Of a stretch of 7,183 bases of DNA, positions 1 to 5,278 are shown piece by piece. A model generated the notes under the pieces. It made no database searches and was not told the origin of the DNA. It saw only the letters and a list, made by a program, of their open reading frames with translations. Location: contig JAEDGQ010000093.1 in NCBI GenBank assembly GCA_016297415.1, forward strand, positions 1 to 7,183, read 5' to 3'. This stretch comes from Treponema sp. (GTDB lineage: Bacteria > Spirochaetota > Spirochaetia > Treponematales > Treponemataceae). How positions within the stretch are numbered: the first letter of the stretch is position 1; each line of letters opens with the position of its first letter. Made by a program: the position numbers and the translations under genes.

Positions 1-53
1 TTTTACTTGATTCACCACTTTTTTTTCGGTTAGATTTAACGTGATTCAATGCG
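1..53. repeat. Left copy of a degenerate inverted repeat shared with the right end
   Basis: The reverse complement of this stretch aligns with 7129-7183. Exact blocks are ACGTGATTCAAT (39-50) against ATTGAATCACGT (7132-7143), and GGTTAGATTT (28-37) against AAATCTAACC (7146-7155). Weaker similarity continues to the window edge. Within the copy, TTTTACTTGATTCA (1-14) resembles the stretch at 35-48, giving an internal period of about 34 bases. No coding potential is visible. It may be a dispersed or tandem repeat family at which an assembly stopped, or the end of a mobile element; the sequence does not decide between these. Confidence 0.6.
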
Positions 54-58
54 AAACC

Positions 59-87
59 TTGCATAATTTTGTGCAAAGTTACATAAT
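59..87 (+). promoter_or_regulatory. Probable sigma-70 promoter of the leucine leader and leuA
   Basis: TTGCAT (59-64) and CATAAT (82-87, one mismatch to TATAAT) are separated by 17 bases. The -10 ends 6 bases before the leader-peptide ATG at 94, so transcription would start at or next to that ATG. An inverted repeat, TTGCA (59-63) / TGCAA (72-76) with 8 bases between the arms, overlies the -35 and spacer and could be an operator. The -35 match is weak (TTG only), but the attenuator directly downstream makes a promoter here likely. Confidence 0.6.
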
Positions 88-93
88 AAAGGT

Positions 94-144
94 ATGAAAA
101 AGACACTTCTTCTACTTCTAGAATTTAATCTCATCAGAGCCTAA
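94..144 (+). CDS. leuL: Leucine leader peptide of the leuA attenuator
   Basis: This short gene encodes MKKTLLLLLEFNLIRA and stop. Codons 5-9 (106-120) are CTT CTT CTA CTT CTA, five leucines in a row, and codon 13 is CTC, so six of 16 residues are Leu. A Leu-rich leader in front of leuA, followed by a terminator and an alternative hairpin, is the classical arrangement for ribosome-stalling attenuation: lack of charged leucyl-tRNA stalls the ribosome on the CT-rich codons. The only SD-like bases, AAAGG at 88-92, sit one base from the ATG, too close for normal use. With the -10 ending at 87, the message is probably leaderless. No other in-frame start exists nearby. The peptide itself probably has no function beyond sensing. 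The symbol follows use in other bacteria; the assignment rests on the pattern, not on homology. Confidence 0.82.
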   Translation: MKKTLLLLLEFNLIRA

Positions 145-204
145 AGCTAAAAAGTCTGGAAGTGTTTTTATTTTAAATCGAAATTACAGACCTGATGCTT
201 AGGC
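139..204 (+). promoter_or_regulatory. Antiterminator structure of the leucine attenuator
   Basis: Two complementary segments can form an extended hairpin that excludes the terminator. GCCTAAAGC (139-147) pairs with GCTTAGGC (197-204) with one bulged A, and GTCTG (154-158) pairs with CAGAC (187-191). The 139-147 arm contains the leader stop codon (142-144), so a ribosome that finishes the leader covers it, while one stalled at the Leu codons leaves it free. A competing 1:2 hairpin, ACTTCTAGA (114-122) with TCTGGAAGT (155-163, one G-U pair), overlaps the Leu codons and would sequester 154-158 when the leader is not translated. This is read from base pairing only; no folding energies were computed. 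Confidence 0.72.
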
Positions 205-219
205 GTCAGGTCTTTTTTT
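188..219 (+). terminator. Attenuator: intrinsic terminator between leader peptide and leuA
   Basis: AGACCTGATGC (188-198) pairs with GCGTCAGGTCT (203-213) over 11 pairs, one of them a wobble, closing the loop TTAG. A run of seven T follows at 213-219. This is a textbook factor-independent terminator. Its 5' arm is shared with the antiterminator (187-191 and 197-204), so only one structure can form. It lies about 270 bases before leuA, which is downstream on the same strand. Confidence 0.85.
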
Positions 220-220
220 A

Positions 221-360
221 TGCACCAGCGATGGTAGCCCCGCGAAGCGTTGCATAGCGGCGGTGGTTGAGCTTGTCGAAACCACCAGAGCGGAGCAATG
301 GAGCGACAGCGGAAGGGCGGACGCAGCGACCCGAACGAAGTGAGGGTGGTGCCCATAAGG
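221..360. repeat. GC-rich repeat block with a REP-like palindrome, in the leuA leader
   Basis: This 140-base block is 64% G+C by count, against clearly AT-rich flanks on both sides. At 262-286 it holds a palindromic unit whose arms GGTGGTT and AACCACC close the loop GAGCTTGTCGA. Near-identical units lie at 6930-6954 and 7043-7067. The block is bracketed by GCACCA (222-227) and its reverse complement TGGTGC (347-352). Open frames on the minus strand here show no recognisable protein and look like translated repeat. It appears to be a repeat insertion between the attenuator and leuA, and should be transcribed as part of the leuA leader. Confidence 0.7.
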
Positions 361-364
361 AGGC

Positions 365-472
365 GTGATAAAAATTATGTCCGTATAGTTTTTATCACTC
401 AAGTTTGCAAATGCGTTGCATTCACAAACTTGGATTCAGCACCTCCTGTGCTGCCGCTAACGCGGTGTTTTT
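365..472 (+). promoter_or_regulatory. Four consecutive hairpins in the leuA 5' untranslated region
   Basis: Four hairpins are packed end to end. P1 is GTGATAAAAA (365-374) with TTTTTATCAC (389-398), ten perfect pairs. P2 is CAAGTTTG (400-407) with CAAACTTG (425-432), plus AATGC (410-414) with GCATT (418-422) across a 2x2 internal loop. P3 is CAGCAC (437-442) with GTGCTG (448-453), loop CTCCT. P4 is CCGC (454-457) with GCGG (462-465), followed by T5 (468-472). The P3 loop is complementary to the leuA ribosome site AGGAG (474-478), so the RBS could be masked. P4 plus its T-run resembles a weak second terminator. No known riboswitch class was recognised. The structures are seen in the sequence; a regulatory role is inference. 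Confidence 0.5.
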
Positions 473-478
473 AAGGAG
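473..478 (+). promoter_or_regulatory. Ribosome binding site of leuA
   Basis: AAGGAG lies 7 bases before the ATG at 486 and decides that start over an in-frame TTG at 405, whose translation would run through the hairpins upstream. It can pair with CTCCT in the loop at 443-447. Confidence 0.8.
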
Positions 479-485
479 TTTTTAT

Positions 486-1703
486 ATGAACGCATCAAAG
501 TACAAGCCAGTGATTCAGCCTGCACCAAAAAGCCGCAAATGGCCGGACAACCGCATTACAAAGGCACCTGTGTGGTGTTCTGTAGACCTTCGTGACGGTA
601 ACCAGGCACTTATTGACCCTATGGGAATTGAAACAAAACTTGCTTATTTTGACCTTCTTGTAAAAATAGGATTTAAAGAAATTGAAATCTGTTTTCCTTC
701 AGCTTCGGACACAGAATTTGACTTCTGCCGCCGCCTGATTGAAGAAAATCACATTCCTGAAGATGTAACAATTCAGGTTTTGTGCCAGGCCCGCGAACAT
801 TTGATCCGCCGTACAATGGAAGCAATTAAAGGCGCTCCACACGCAATTTTCCATATTTACAACTCGACTTCTCCTGCTCAGAGAAAATATACATTTAACA
901 AATCTAAGGAAGAAATCATTAAGATTGCCGTTGAAGGCGTTAAGTGCATTAAAGAGTGCATGAAGGATTTAAGCGAAGAAGAACGCAAGAGAATCCGTCT
1001 TGAATACAGTCCTGAAAGCTTTTCTATGACTGAACTTGATTACGCAATTGAAATCTGTGAAGCCGTTAAAGCTGAATGGGGAACAAGCCCTGAAAACAAG
1101 ATTATCTTTAACCTTCCTACAACTGTAGAATGTTATACTCCAAACGTTTATGCAGATTCCATCGAATATTTTGCAGAGCACATTTCTGACCGGGAAAACG
1201 TTGTAATTTCTACACACTGTCACAATGACCGTGGAACTGGTGTTGGCGAATGTGAACTTGCTCTTCTGGCAGGTGCTGACCGCGTTGAAGGATGTCTTTT
1301 TGGAAACGGTGAACGTACTGGTAATCTGGACATTGTAACTGTAGCACTTAATATGTTCTCAGAAGGCGTTGATCCTGAACTTGACTTTACAAATCTTCCT
1401 GACATTGCAGACGCATACCAGGAATACACAAAAATGGATATTCCTCCACGTACACCTTATGCAGGCGGTCTTGCCTACACAGCTCTTTCCGGCGGACATC
1501 AGGATGCCATTGCCAAGGGACTGGCTGCCCGTGCAAAAATGTCAGAAAACGATACATGGGATGTTCCATACCTTCTTATTGATCCAAAAGACATTGGCCG
1601 TAAATACGAAGGAATCATCCGTATTAACTCACAGTCAGGAAAGGGTGGTTCCTCATTCATTATGCAATTCCAAAGGCAATGCAGCCTGCAATCGGGGATT
1701 TGA
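486..1703 (+). CDS. leuA: 2-isopropylmalate synthase, catalytic part (frame broken near 1664)
   Basis: LeuA condenses acetyl-CoA with 2-oxoisovalerate to give 2-isopropylmalate, the first committed step of leucine synthesis, in the cytoplasm. The protein opens like the long actinobacterial-type enzymes (WP..I..APVWCSVDLRDGNQALIDPM). It shows the metal and catalytic residues R36-D37 of DLRDGNQ, H244 and H246 of STHCHNDRG, and the GNGERTGN loop near 273-280. The conserved linker NSQSGKGG at 381-388 is intact. After FIM (391-393) the reading leaves the family: 12 unrelated residues follow and the frame stops at 1701-1703. The expected continuation is open in the -1 frame (see 1679-2137). As it stands the product is a 405-residue synthase without its C-terminal regulatory domain. 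It appears to be transcribed alone, with no other leu gene beside it. Identity is certain; whether the truncated protein is active, or the break is a sequencing or assembly error, is not. Confidence 0.93.
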   Translation: MNASKYKPVIQPAPKSRKWPDNRITKAPVWCSVDLRDGNQALIDPMGIETKLAYFDLLVKIGFKEIEICFPSASDTEFDFCRRLIEENHIPEDVTIQVLCQAREHLIRRTMEAIKGAPHAIFHIYNSTSPAQRKYTFNKSKEEIIKIAVEGVKCIKECMKDLSEEERKRIRLEYSPESFSMTELDYAIEICEAVKAEWGTSPENKIIFNLPTTVECYTPNVYADSIEYFAEHISDRENVVISTHCHNDRGTGVGECELALLAGADRVEGCLFGNGERTGNLDIVTVALNMFSEGVDPELDFTNLPDIADAYQEYTKMDIPPRTPYAGGLAYTALSGGHQDAIAKGLAARAKMSENDTWDVPYLLIDPKDIGRKYEGIIRINSQSGKGGSSFIMQFQRQCSLQSGI

Positions 1704-2137
1704 TTAAGGCAGAAAGCGACAAGGCTCAGCGTGAACTGCAGCCGGAAGAAATCCTGAACTTCTTCGAAAAACAGTTTATTCAGAACCGCAGTGTTCTTGA
1801 AGTTGTGGATTTTGCTTCTACACAGGTTGAAAACCATGCAAAAGAAGAAAATGTAACTGTTCGCGGTGTAATTAAGTTTAACGGTGAACAGATTTCTATT
1901 GGTGGAGCTGGAAACGGTCCTCTTGATGGATTTGTTGCAGCTCTTCGTGAAACACCAGTTGCAAAATTCAACATTACAGCTTTCCACGAACATTCTGTGG
2001 GTGAAGGAAGTGACACACACGCTGTTGCTTACGTTCAGATTACAAAAGAAGACGGCTCAGTTAAGTGGGGCGTTGGAACTTCAAGTAACGTAGGCCGCGC
2101 CGGTATTTCAGCTGTAGTTTCCGCACTGAATCAATAA
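1679..2137 (+). pseudogene. leuA: 2-isopropylmalate synthase, C-terminal allosteric part, out of frame
   Basis: This frame, open from 1628, continues the LeuA protein. AIPKAMQ (from 1664) matches the family's LPR.MQ segment and is followed by the linker and the LeuA dimerisation and leucine-binding domain. Visible family motifs include GNGPLDGFVAAL, EHSVGEGSDTHAVAYV, and the C-terminal WGVGTSSNVGRAG plus SAVVSALNQ. The ATG at 1679 has only AAAGG two bases upstream, so independent translation is doubtful and the start is nominal. No other stop or shift breaks this half, so the lesion looks recent or artefactual. Rejoined with a small missing segment, the whole enzyme would be about 556 residues, normal for this family. 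Listed as a gene fragment; it would be part of a single leuA if the break is an error. Confidence 0.85.
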
Positions 2138-2139
2138 CA

Positions 2140-2174
2140 GGTAATAGGTAATAGGTAATAGGGAATAGTGAATA
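2140..2174. repeat. Heptamer tandem repeat (GGTAATA, five units)
   Basis: Three perfect GGTAATA units (2140-2160) are followed by GGGAATA and GTGAATA (2161-2174), directly after the leuA stop codon. A run of nine G follows at 2176-2184. The short perfect units and the homopolymer are prone to slippage, but they lie between genes and outside any visible promoter element. Confidence 0.85.
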
Positions 2175-2191
2175 AGGGGGGGGGCTTTGCG

Positions 2192-2236
2192 GTCGGGCTC
2201 TTGCTTGCGAGAGCTCGCAACGATCCCTAACCCGAC
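2192..2236. repeat. Nested palindromes with a dispersed 14-base motif
   Basis: GTCGGG (2192-2197) pairs with CCCGAC (2231-2236) around an inner palindrome TTGCGAG (2205-2211) / CTCGCAA (2214-2220). The 14-mer CGATCCCTAACCCG (2221-2234) recurs exactly and in the same orientation at 7102-7115, so this is a member of a dispersed intergenic repeat family. No protein is encoded. Confidence 0.65.
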
Positions 2237-2283
2237 GGCACGGCACATCGCTTCACTGCGTTACGCACGTGCCGTTTTTTTTT
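2235..2283 (+). terminator. Intrinsic terminator after leuA
   Basis: ACGGCACG (2235-2242) pairs with CGTGCCGT (2268-2275), eight perfect pairs closing a 25-base loop that contains a smaller CGC/GCG stem. A run of nine T follows (2275-2283). It lies about 100 bases after the leuA stop and separates leuA from the M16 operon. Confidence 0.8.
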
Positions 2284-2286
2284 GCG

Positions 2287-2315
2287 TTTAATTTCTCAGG
2301 CATTTTGTATATAAT
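2287..2315 (+). promoter_or_regulatory. Promoter of the M16 peptidase operon, probably giving a leaderless mRNA
   Basis: A perfect TATAAT (2310-2315) lies 17 bases after a weak -35, TTTAAT (2287-2292). The -10 ends 6 bases before the ATG at 2322, and no purine-rich SD is present between them (AAGCCT only). The start of transcription would therefore fall on or next to the A of the ATG. The spacing is the same as for the leader peptide at 94. Confidence 0.65.
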
Positions 2316-2321
2316 AAGCCT

Positions 2322-3800
2322 ATGAAAAAATGCTTTTTACGGTTTATGGGGATTGTTCTTTTTTATCTGGCAGGATGTTCATTTTGTTTTGCTCAGGAAA
2401 CTTCAATTCCTTCTCTGTACCGCTACCGGCTTGAAAACGGACTTGAACTTTATGTAATGGAAAATGACTCTGCTCCTCTTGCTTATATCGAAATCGCTGT
2501 GAGGGCAGGGGCAGTTACTCAGACTGCAGAAAATGCAGGACTTTTTCACCTTTATGAACATATGATGTTTAAAGGAAACGAGAAGTATGCTAATCAGAAA
2601 GAAGTAACTCAGGCTATGAACAGGCTTGGTGTTGCTGACTGGAATGGCACTACTTCTGTTGACCGGGTAAACTATTTTTTTACAGTTCCTTCTTATCTTG
2701 TTTATGATGGACTTGAATTCTGGTCTTATGCAATCAGAACTCCTTTAATGAATGAAACTGAGCTTGAAAACGAAAAATCTGTTGTTTTAAGCGAAATTGA
2801 GGGGGGACTTTCTGAGCCTGGCCACATTGTTGGTGCAGAACTTTTTAAAAATCTTTTTCCACAGGCGCCATGGAGAATGGATACATCTGGTGATCCGGAT
2901 ATTATCAGAAATGCAGATGTAAAGCAGCTTAGAAAAATTCAGGGGGAATATTATGTTCCTCAAAATGCGGCTCTTTTTGTGGGCGGCGATGTTCAGCATG
3001 AAGAGATTTACAAAATGGTTCAGCAGATTTATGGCAGCTGGCAGAATGGACCTGATGCAAAAGGCGGAAAGGAACCTGTAGAAGTTCCTGAAAAAAGTCC
3101 CCTGGGTCTTATTAAAAAAATTGTTTATCCAGATCCGAGAAGTTCAGGCAAAATGGTGCAGGTGGTTTATTATCTCAGAGGACCTGACTCAGAAACTGAT
3201 CAGGATGATATTTATGGAGCTGATGTCTGGAGTTACTGTCTTTCAAATCCAGAATCTGCCTTTGTTTCTAAAGCTGTAGCAAAAGAAGAATTGTGTATTC
3301 CAGATGCAGATTACATTGGAGGCGGATATTCAACAATGAGAGCCAGCGGAATGATTTCTTTTAGTGCCGCTATGGTTGGAAGTGATACTATGTCTCCTGT
3401 TGAACAGGCTGAAAAAATGCTTGCTTACTGGAATGGAGAAGCTGTTGAAGATATGCTTAAAACTGGAACAGGTTTTGATGATTCAGATATCAGAAATGTA
3501 AACAAACGGCTTGAAGACGGAAGAATTTATTCTCTTGAAACAGCAGAAGGATTCTTAAAAGGTTTTTCAAGAGAATGGGCTTCTTCCGGTGCAGATTTTT
3601 ACTTTAATTATGATGAAAATCTTTCAAGAGTTACAAACGAAGATATAAAGAATTTTGTTAAGAAATATATTCAGAACAAAAAAGGAATTGCAGTTTTATT
3701 TGTAAATCCTGAATATTATAAACAGCACAAAAAAGAGTTTGTAAAAACAGGCTGGAAAGAACTTAACAGTGAAAATGCCAACTGGTGGAAATGTAAATAA
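2322..3800 (+). CDS. Exported M16 family zinc metallopeptidase, catalytic subunit
   Basis: This 492-residue protein is a single M16 (pitrilysin/processing-peptidase-like) unit. Residues 1-24 form a signal sequence: MKKCFLR, a hydrophobic stretch, then LAGC with Cys19 as a possible lipid-attachment site. Signal peptidase I cleavage after FCFA (21-24) is an alternative. The N-terminal domain carries the zinc motif HxxEH as HLYEH (76-80) in AGLFHLYEHMMFKG, and the downstream glutamates of EKSVVLSE (E151, E158) complete the site. The NGTTSVDRVNYFFTVPS segment (108-124) is typical of the family. The second domain (about 215-450) lacks the Arg/Tyr pair that normally follows: the equivalent region reads KAVAKEELCIPDADY (317-331). 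Such a half-site enzyme usually needs a partner, and the next gene supplies one. It probably cleaves peptides at the envelope; the substrate is unknown. The start is chosen by the signal sequence and promoter, as no SD is present. Confidence 0.9.
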   Translation: MKKCFLRFMGIVLFYLAGCSFCFAQETSIPSLYRYRLENGLELYVMENDSAPLAYIEIAVRAGAVTQTAENAGLFHLYEHMMFKGNEKYANQKEVTQAMNRLGVADWNGTTSVDRVNYFFTVPSYLVYDGLEFWSYAIRTPLMNETELENEKSVVLSEIEGGLSEPGHIVGAELFKNLFPQAPWRMDTSGDPDIIRNADVKQLRKIQGEYYVPQNAALFVGGDVQHEEIYKMVQQIYGSWQNGPDAKGGKEPVEVPEKSPLGLIKKIVYPDPRSSGKMVQVVYYLRGPDSETDQDDIYGADVWSYCLSNPESAFVSKAVAKEELCIPDADYIGGGYSTMRASGMISFSAAMVGSDTMSPVEQAEKMLAYWNGEAVEDMLKTGTGFDDSDIRNVNKRLEDGRIYSLETAEGFLKGFSREWASSGADFYFNYDENLSRVTNEDIKNFVKKYIQNKKGIAVLFVNPEYYKQHKKEFVKTGWKELNSENANWWKCK

Positions 3801-3810
3801 GGAAAGAAAT

Positions 3811-5166
3811 ATGAAAAAAATGATTTTAAAGGCAGCTGTTGCCGCTGCAGGTCTGGCACTAATTTTTTCAGGTTGTGCTACTGATAAATCAGTAAATAAA
3901 GATGCTTACTATAATGAAAATCTGAAGGATTTCTCCCGTACTAATTTAAAAAACGGTATTCCAGTTATTTTTAAGAAAACAGGCAGCAGCCAGATTTTTG
4001 TTATGAGGGTTATTTTTGAAGGTGGAACTCCTCTTGTAGAAAAAAAACTGGCAGGAATCGAAAAACTTACAATGGATCTTATGTTCCACGGAAGTGCAGG
4101 GTACTCTTACGAAGATATTCAGAAAATGCAGTATACAACTACTTTTTCAATGACAGATTCTTCCGGCAGGGATTATTCTGTGGCCGGTATAAAGTGTCTT
4201 GAAAAAGATCTGGATAGTGTTCTTGCTGTATTTGCTGATGCAATTAACAATCCTCTTTTTGCAGAAGAAGACTTTGTAAATTTTATGCGTAATGCGGAAG
4301 AAGGCCTTGCTTCATCACTGTCGAACCCAAGCGGACAGCTTTCAATTGAACTGGAAAAAGCTGCTTTTGGTAACAGTTCTTACATCAGTTCACCTGATAT
4401 AACAGAAGAATCTGTTAAAAATATAACTCTTGATGATGTAAAAAAGCACTGGAGTAATCTTCTTGATGCAGGACGAATTAAAATTGTTGTTGTGTCAGGT
4501 TTTGATGGAGAAGCCCAGGCTCAGTTTGTGGAAAAACTCAATTCATATTTTGGTGATATAAAGAAAGGCGATTATAAAGCTCCTTTTGTACGAAAAATTT
4601 CTGTATCCGGAGAAAACATTACAGTTAAGAATCCTCAGGCCGGAACTTCTGCATATTCAATCGGATTTTTTGACTGTCCCGAAAAATATGATGAAGATTA
4701 TGTTCCATTTGCAATTTCCCTTATGTATCTGGATGACATTTTCTTCGAAAAAGTTCGTGAAGAAGCAGGTGCCGTTTATTCTATAGGAACAGGAATTCTG
4801 GGAGGAAAAGAACTGCTTGGTGCAATCAGTGCATATAAGATCAGTGATAAAGATAATATTAATCGCCTGATTATGGAATCAATCAATTCTTTCCCGGATG
4901 AAAAGGGTGTAGAAGAAAAACTTGATCAGTACAAAAACAAATACATAACTACAATTTTTGGTGCCAGTCAGAACAGCACAGGTGTAGCTGCAAATATTAT
5001 TAATTCTATGGAATATTCCGGAGATCCTGCAGCTTATCTGAAACGCAGCAGTCAGGTAGTAAATGTAAAGCCACAGGATGTTGTTAAAGCCTATAAAAAA
5101 TATCTGGCACAGAATAAGGGACCTGAAAGCAATCCCATCCGCTGGGTTACAGTTTCTGCCGACTAA
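3811..5166 (+). CDS. M16 family lipoprotein, non-catalytic partner subunit
   Basis: This 451-residue M16-fold protein begins with a lipoprotein signal (MKKMILKAAV, hydrophobic stretch, FSGC with Cys22 as the likely lipidated residue). The zinc motif has been lost: AGIEKLTMDLMFHGS (81-95) aligns with the AGLxHxxEHMMFKG segment, and HxxEH is replaced by KLTMD (85-89). The C-terminal domain keeps the family's Arg/Tyr pair in FFEKVREEAGAVYSIGTG (R316, Y323), which binds the peptide substrate in related enzymes. It is therefore the natural complement of the upstream gene, as in the alpha/beta mitochondrial processing peptidase and bacterial M16B heterodimers. The start at 3811 is preferred over an in-frame ATG at 3769 inside the upstream gene, because it gives the signal sequence and has GGAAAG (3801-3806) before it. 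The gap to the upstream gene is 10 bases, so the two are surely co-transcribed. No terminator is evident after it. Confidence 0.88.
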   Translation: MKKMILKAAVAAAGLALIFSGCATDKSVNKDAYYNENLKDFSRTNLKNGIPVIFKKTGSSQIFVMRVIFEGGTPLVEKKLAGIEKLTMDLMFHGSAGYSYEDIQKMQYTTTFSMTDSSGRDYSVAGIKCLEKDLDSVLAVFADAINNPLFAEEDFVNFMRNAEEGLASSLSNPSGQLSIELEKAAFGNSSYISSPDITEESVKNITLDDVKKHWSNLLDAGRIKIVVVSGFDGEAQAQFVEKLNSYFGDIKKGDYKAPFVRKISVSGENITVKNPQAGTSAYSIGFFDCPEKYDEDYVPFAISLMYLDDIFFEKVREEAGAVYSIGTGILGGKELLGAISAYKISDKDNINRLIMESINSFPDEKGVEEKLDQYKNKYITTIFGASQNSTGVAANIINSMEYSGDPAAYLKRSSQVVNVKPQDVVKAYKKYLAQNKGPESNPIRWVTVSAD

Positions 5167-5189
5167 GCAGAATGTTAAAATTTATATGA

Positions 5190-5218
5190 TTGAATAACAA
5201 AGATTGATTCATTAAAAT
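5190..5218 (+). promoter_or_regulatory. Probable gltX promoter
   Basis: TTGAAT (5190-5195) and TAAAAT (5213-5218) are spaced by 17 bases, predicting a start near 5225 and a leader of about 54 bases. A small hairpin near the start of that leader, AGTCTG (5229-5234) with CGGACT (5242-5247, one wobble), has no T-run and is not a terminator. Read-through from the M16 operon may add to gltX expression. Confidence 0.5.
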
Positions 5219-5278
5219 AATTATTCACAGTCTGCGCTCCACGGACTTAAATGTCTCATTAATATCGAGGTTTTAATT

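Noticed and set aside
1..53. Possible CRISPR repeats (34-base internal period at both window ends).
   Set aside because: Only about one and a half degenerate units are visible at each end, with no conserved repeat separated by unique spacers and no cas genes.
335..355. GAGGGTGGTGCCC before leuA resembles the T-box core AGGGTGGNACCGCG.
   Set aside because: The conserved NACC is replaced by TGCC, the match lies in a dispersed GC-rich repeat block, and no T-box stem I or terminator follows in the right order. The Leu leader peptide explains the control better.
365..388. Mini-ORF GTG...TAG (VIKIMSV) or ATG at 377 (MSV) behind a strong AAGGAGG.
   Set aside because: The SD is one base from the GTG or 13 from the ATG, the ORF is 3-7 codons with no informative residues, and it lies within a hairpin. 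It is more useful as a competing SD-like site than as a gene.
168..402. Two minus-strand open frames of 62 and 67 codons.
   Set aside because: They run through the GC-rich repeat and the attenuator, share the WFRQAQPP-like translation of the palindromic repeat, and have no RBS or homology I recognise.
1637..1666. Programmed -1 frameshifting as an explanation for the split leuA.
   Set aside because: No X XXY YYZ slippery heptamer is present in the right frame, no stem-loop is evident just downstream, and about six family residues are missing at the junction, which frameshifting would not explain.
3769..3810. In-frame upstream ATG at 3769 for the second M16 gene.
   Set aside because: It lies inside the upstream gene, would put charged residues before the signal sequence and bury the lipobox; 3811 has an SD and a proper signal peptide.
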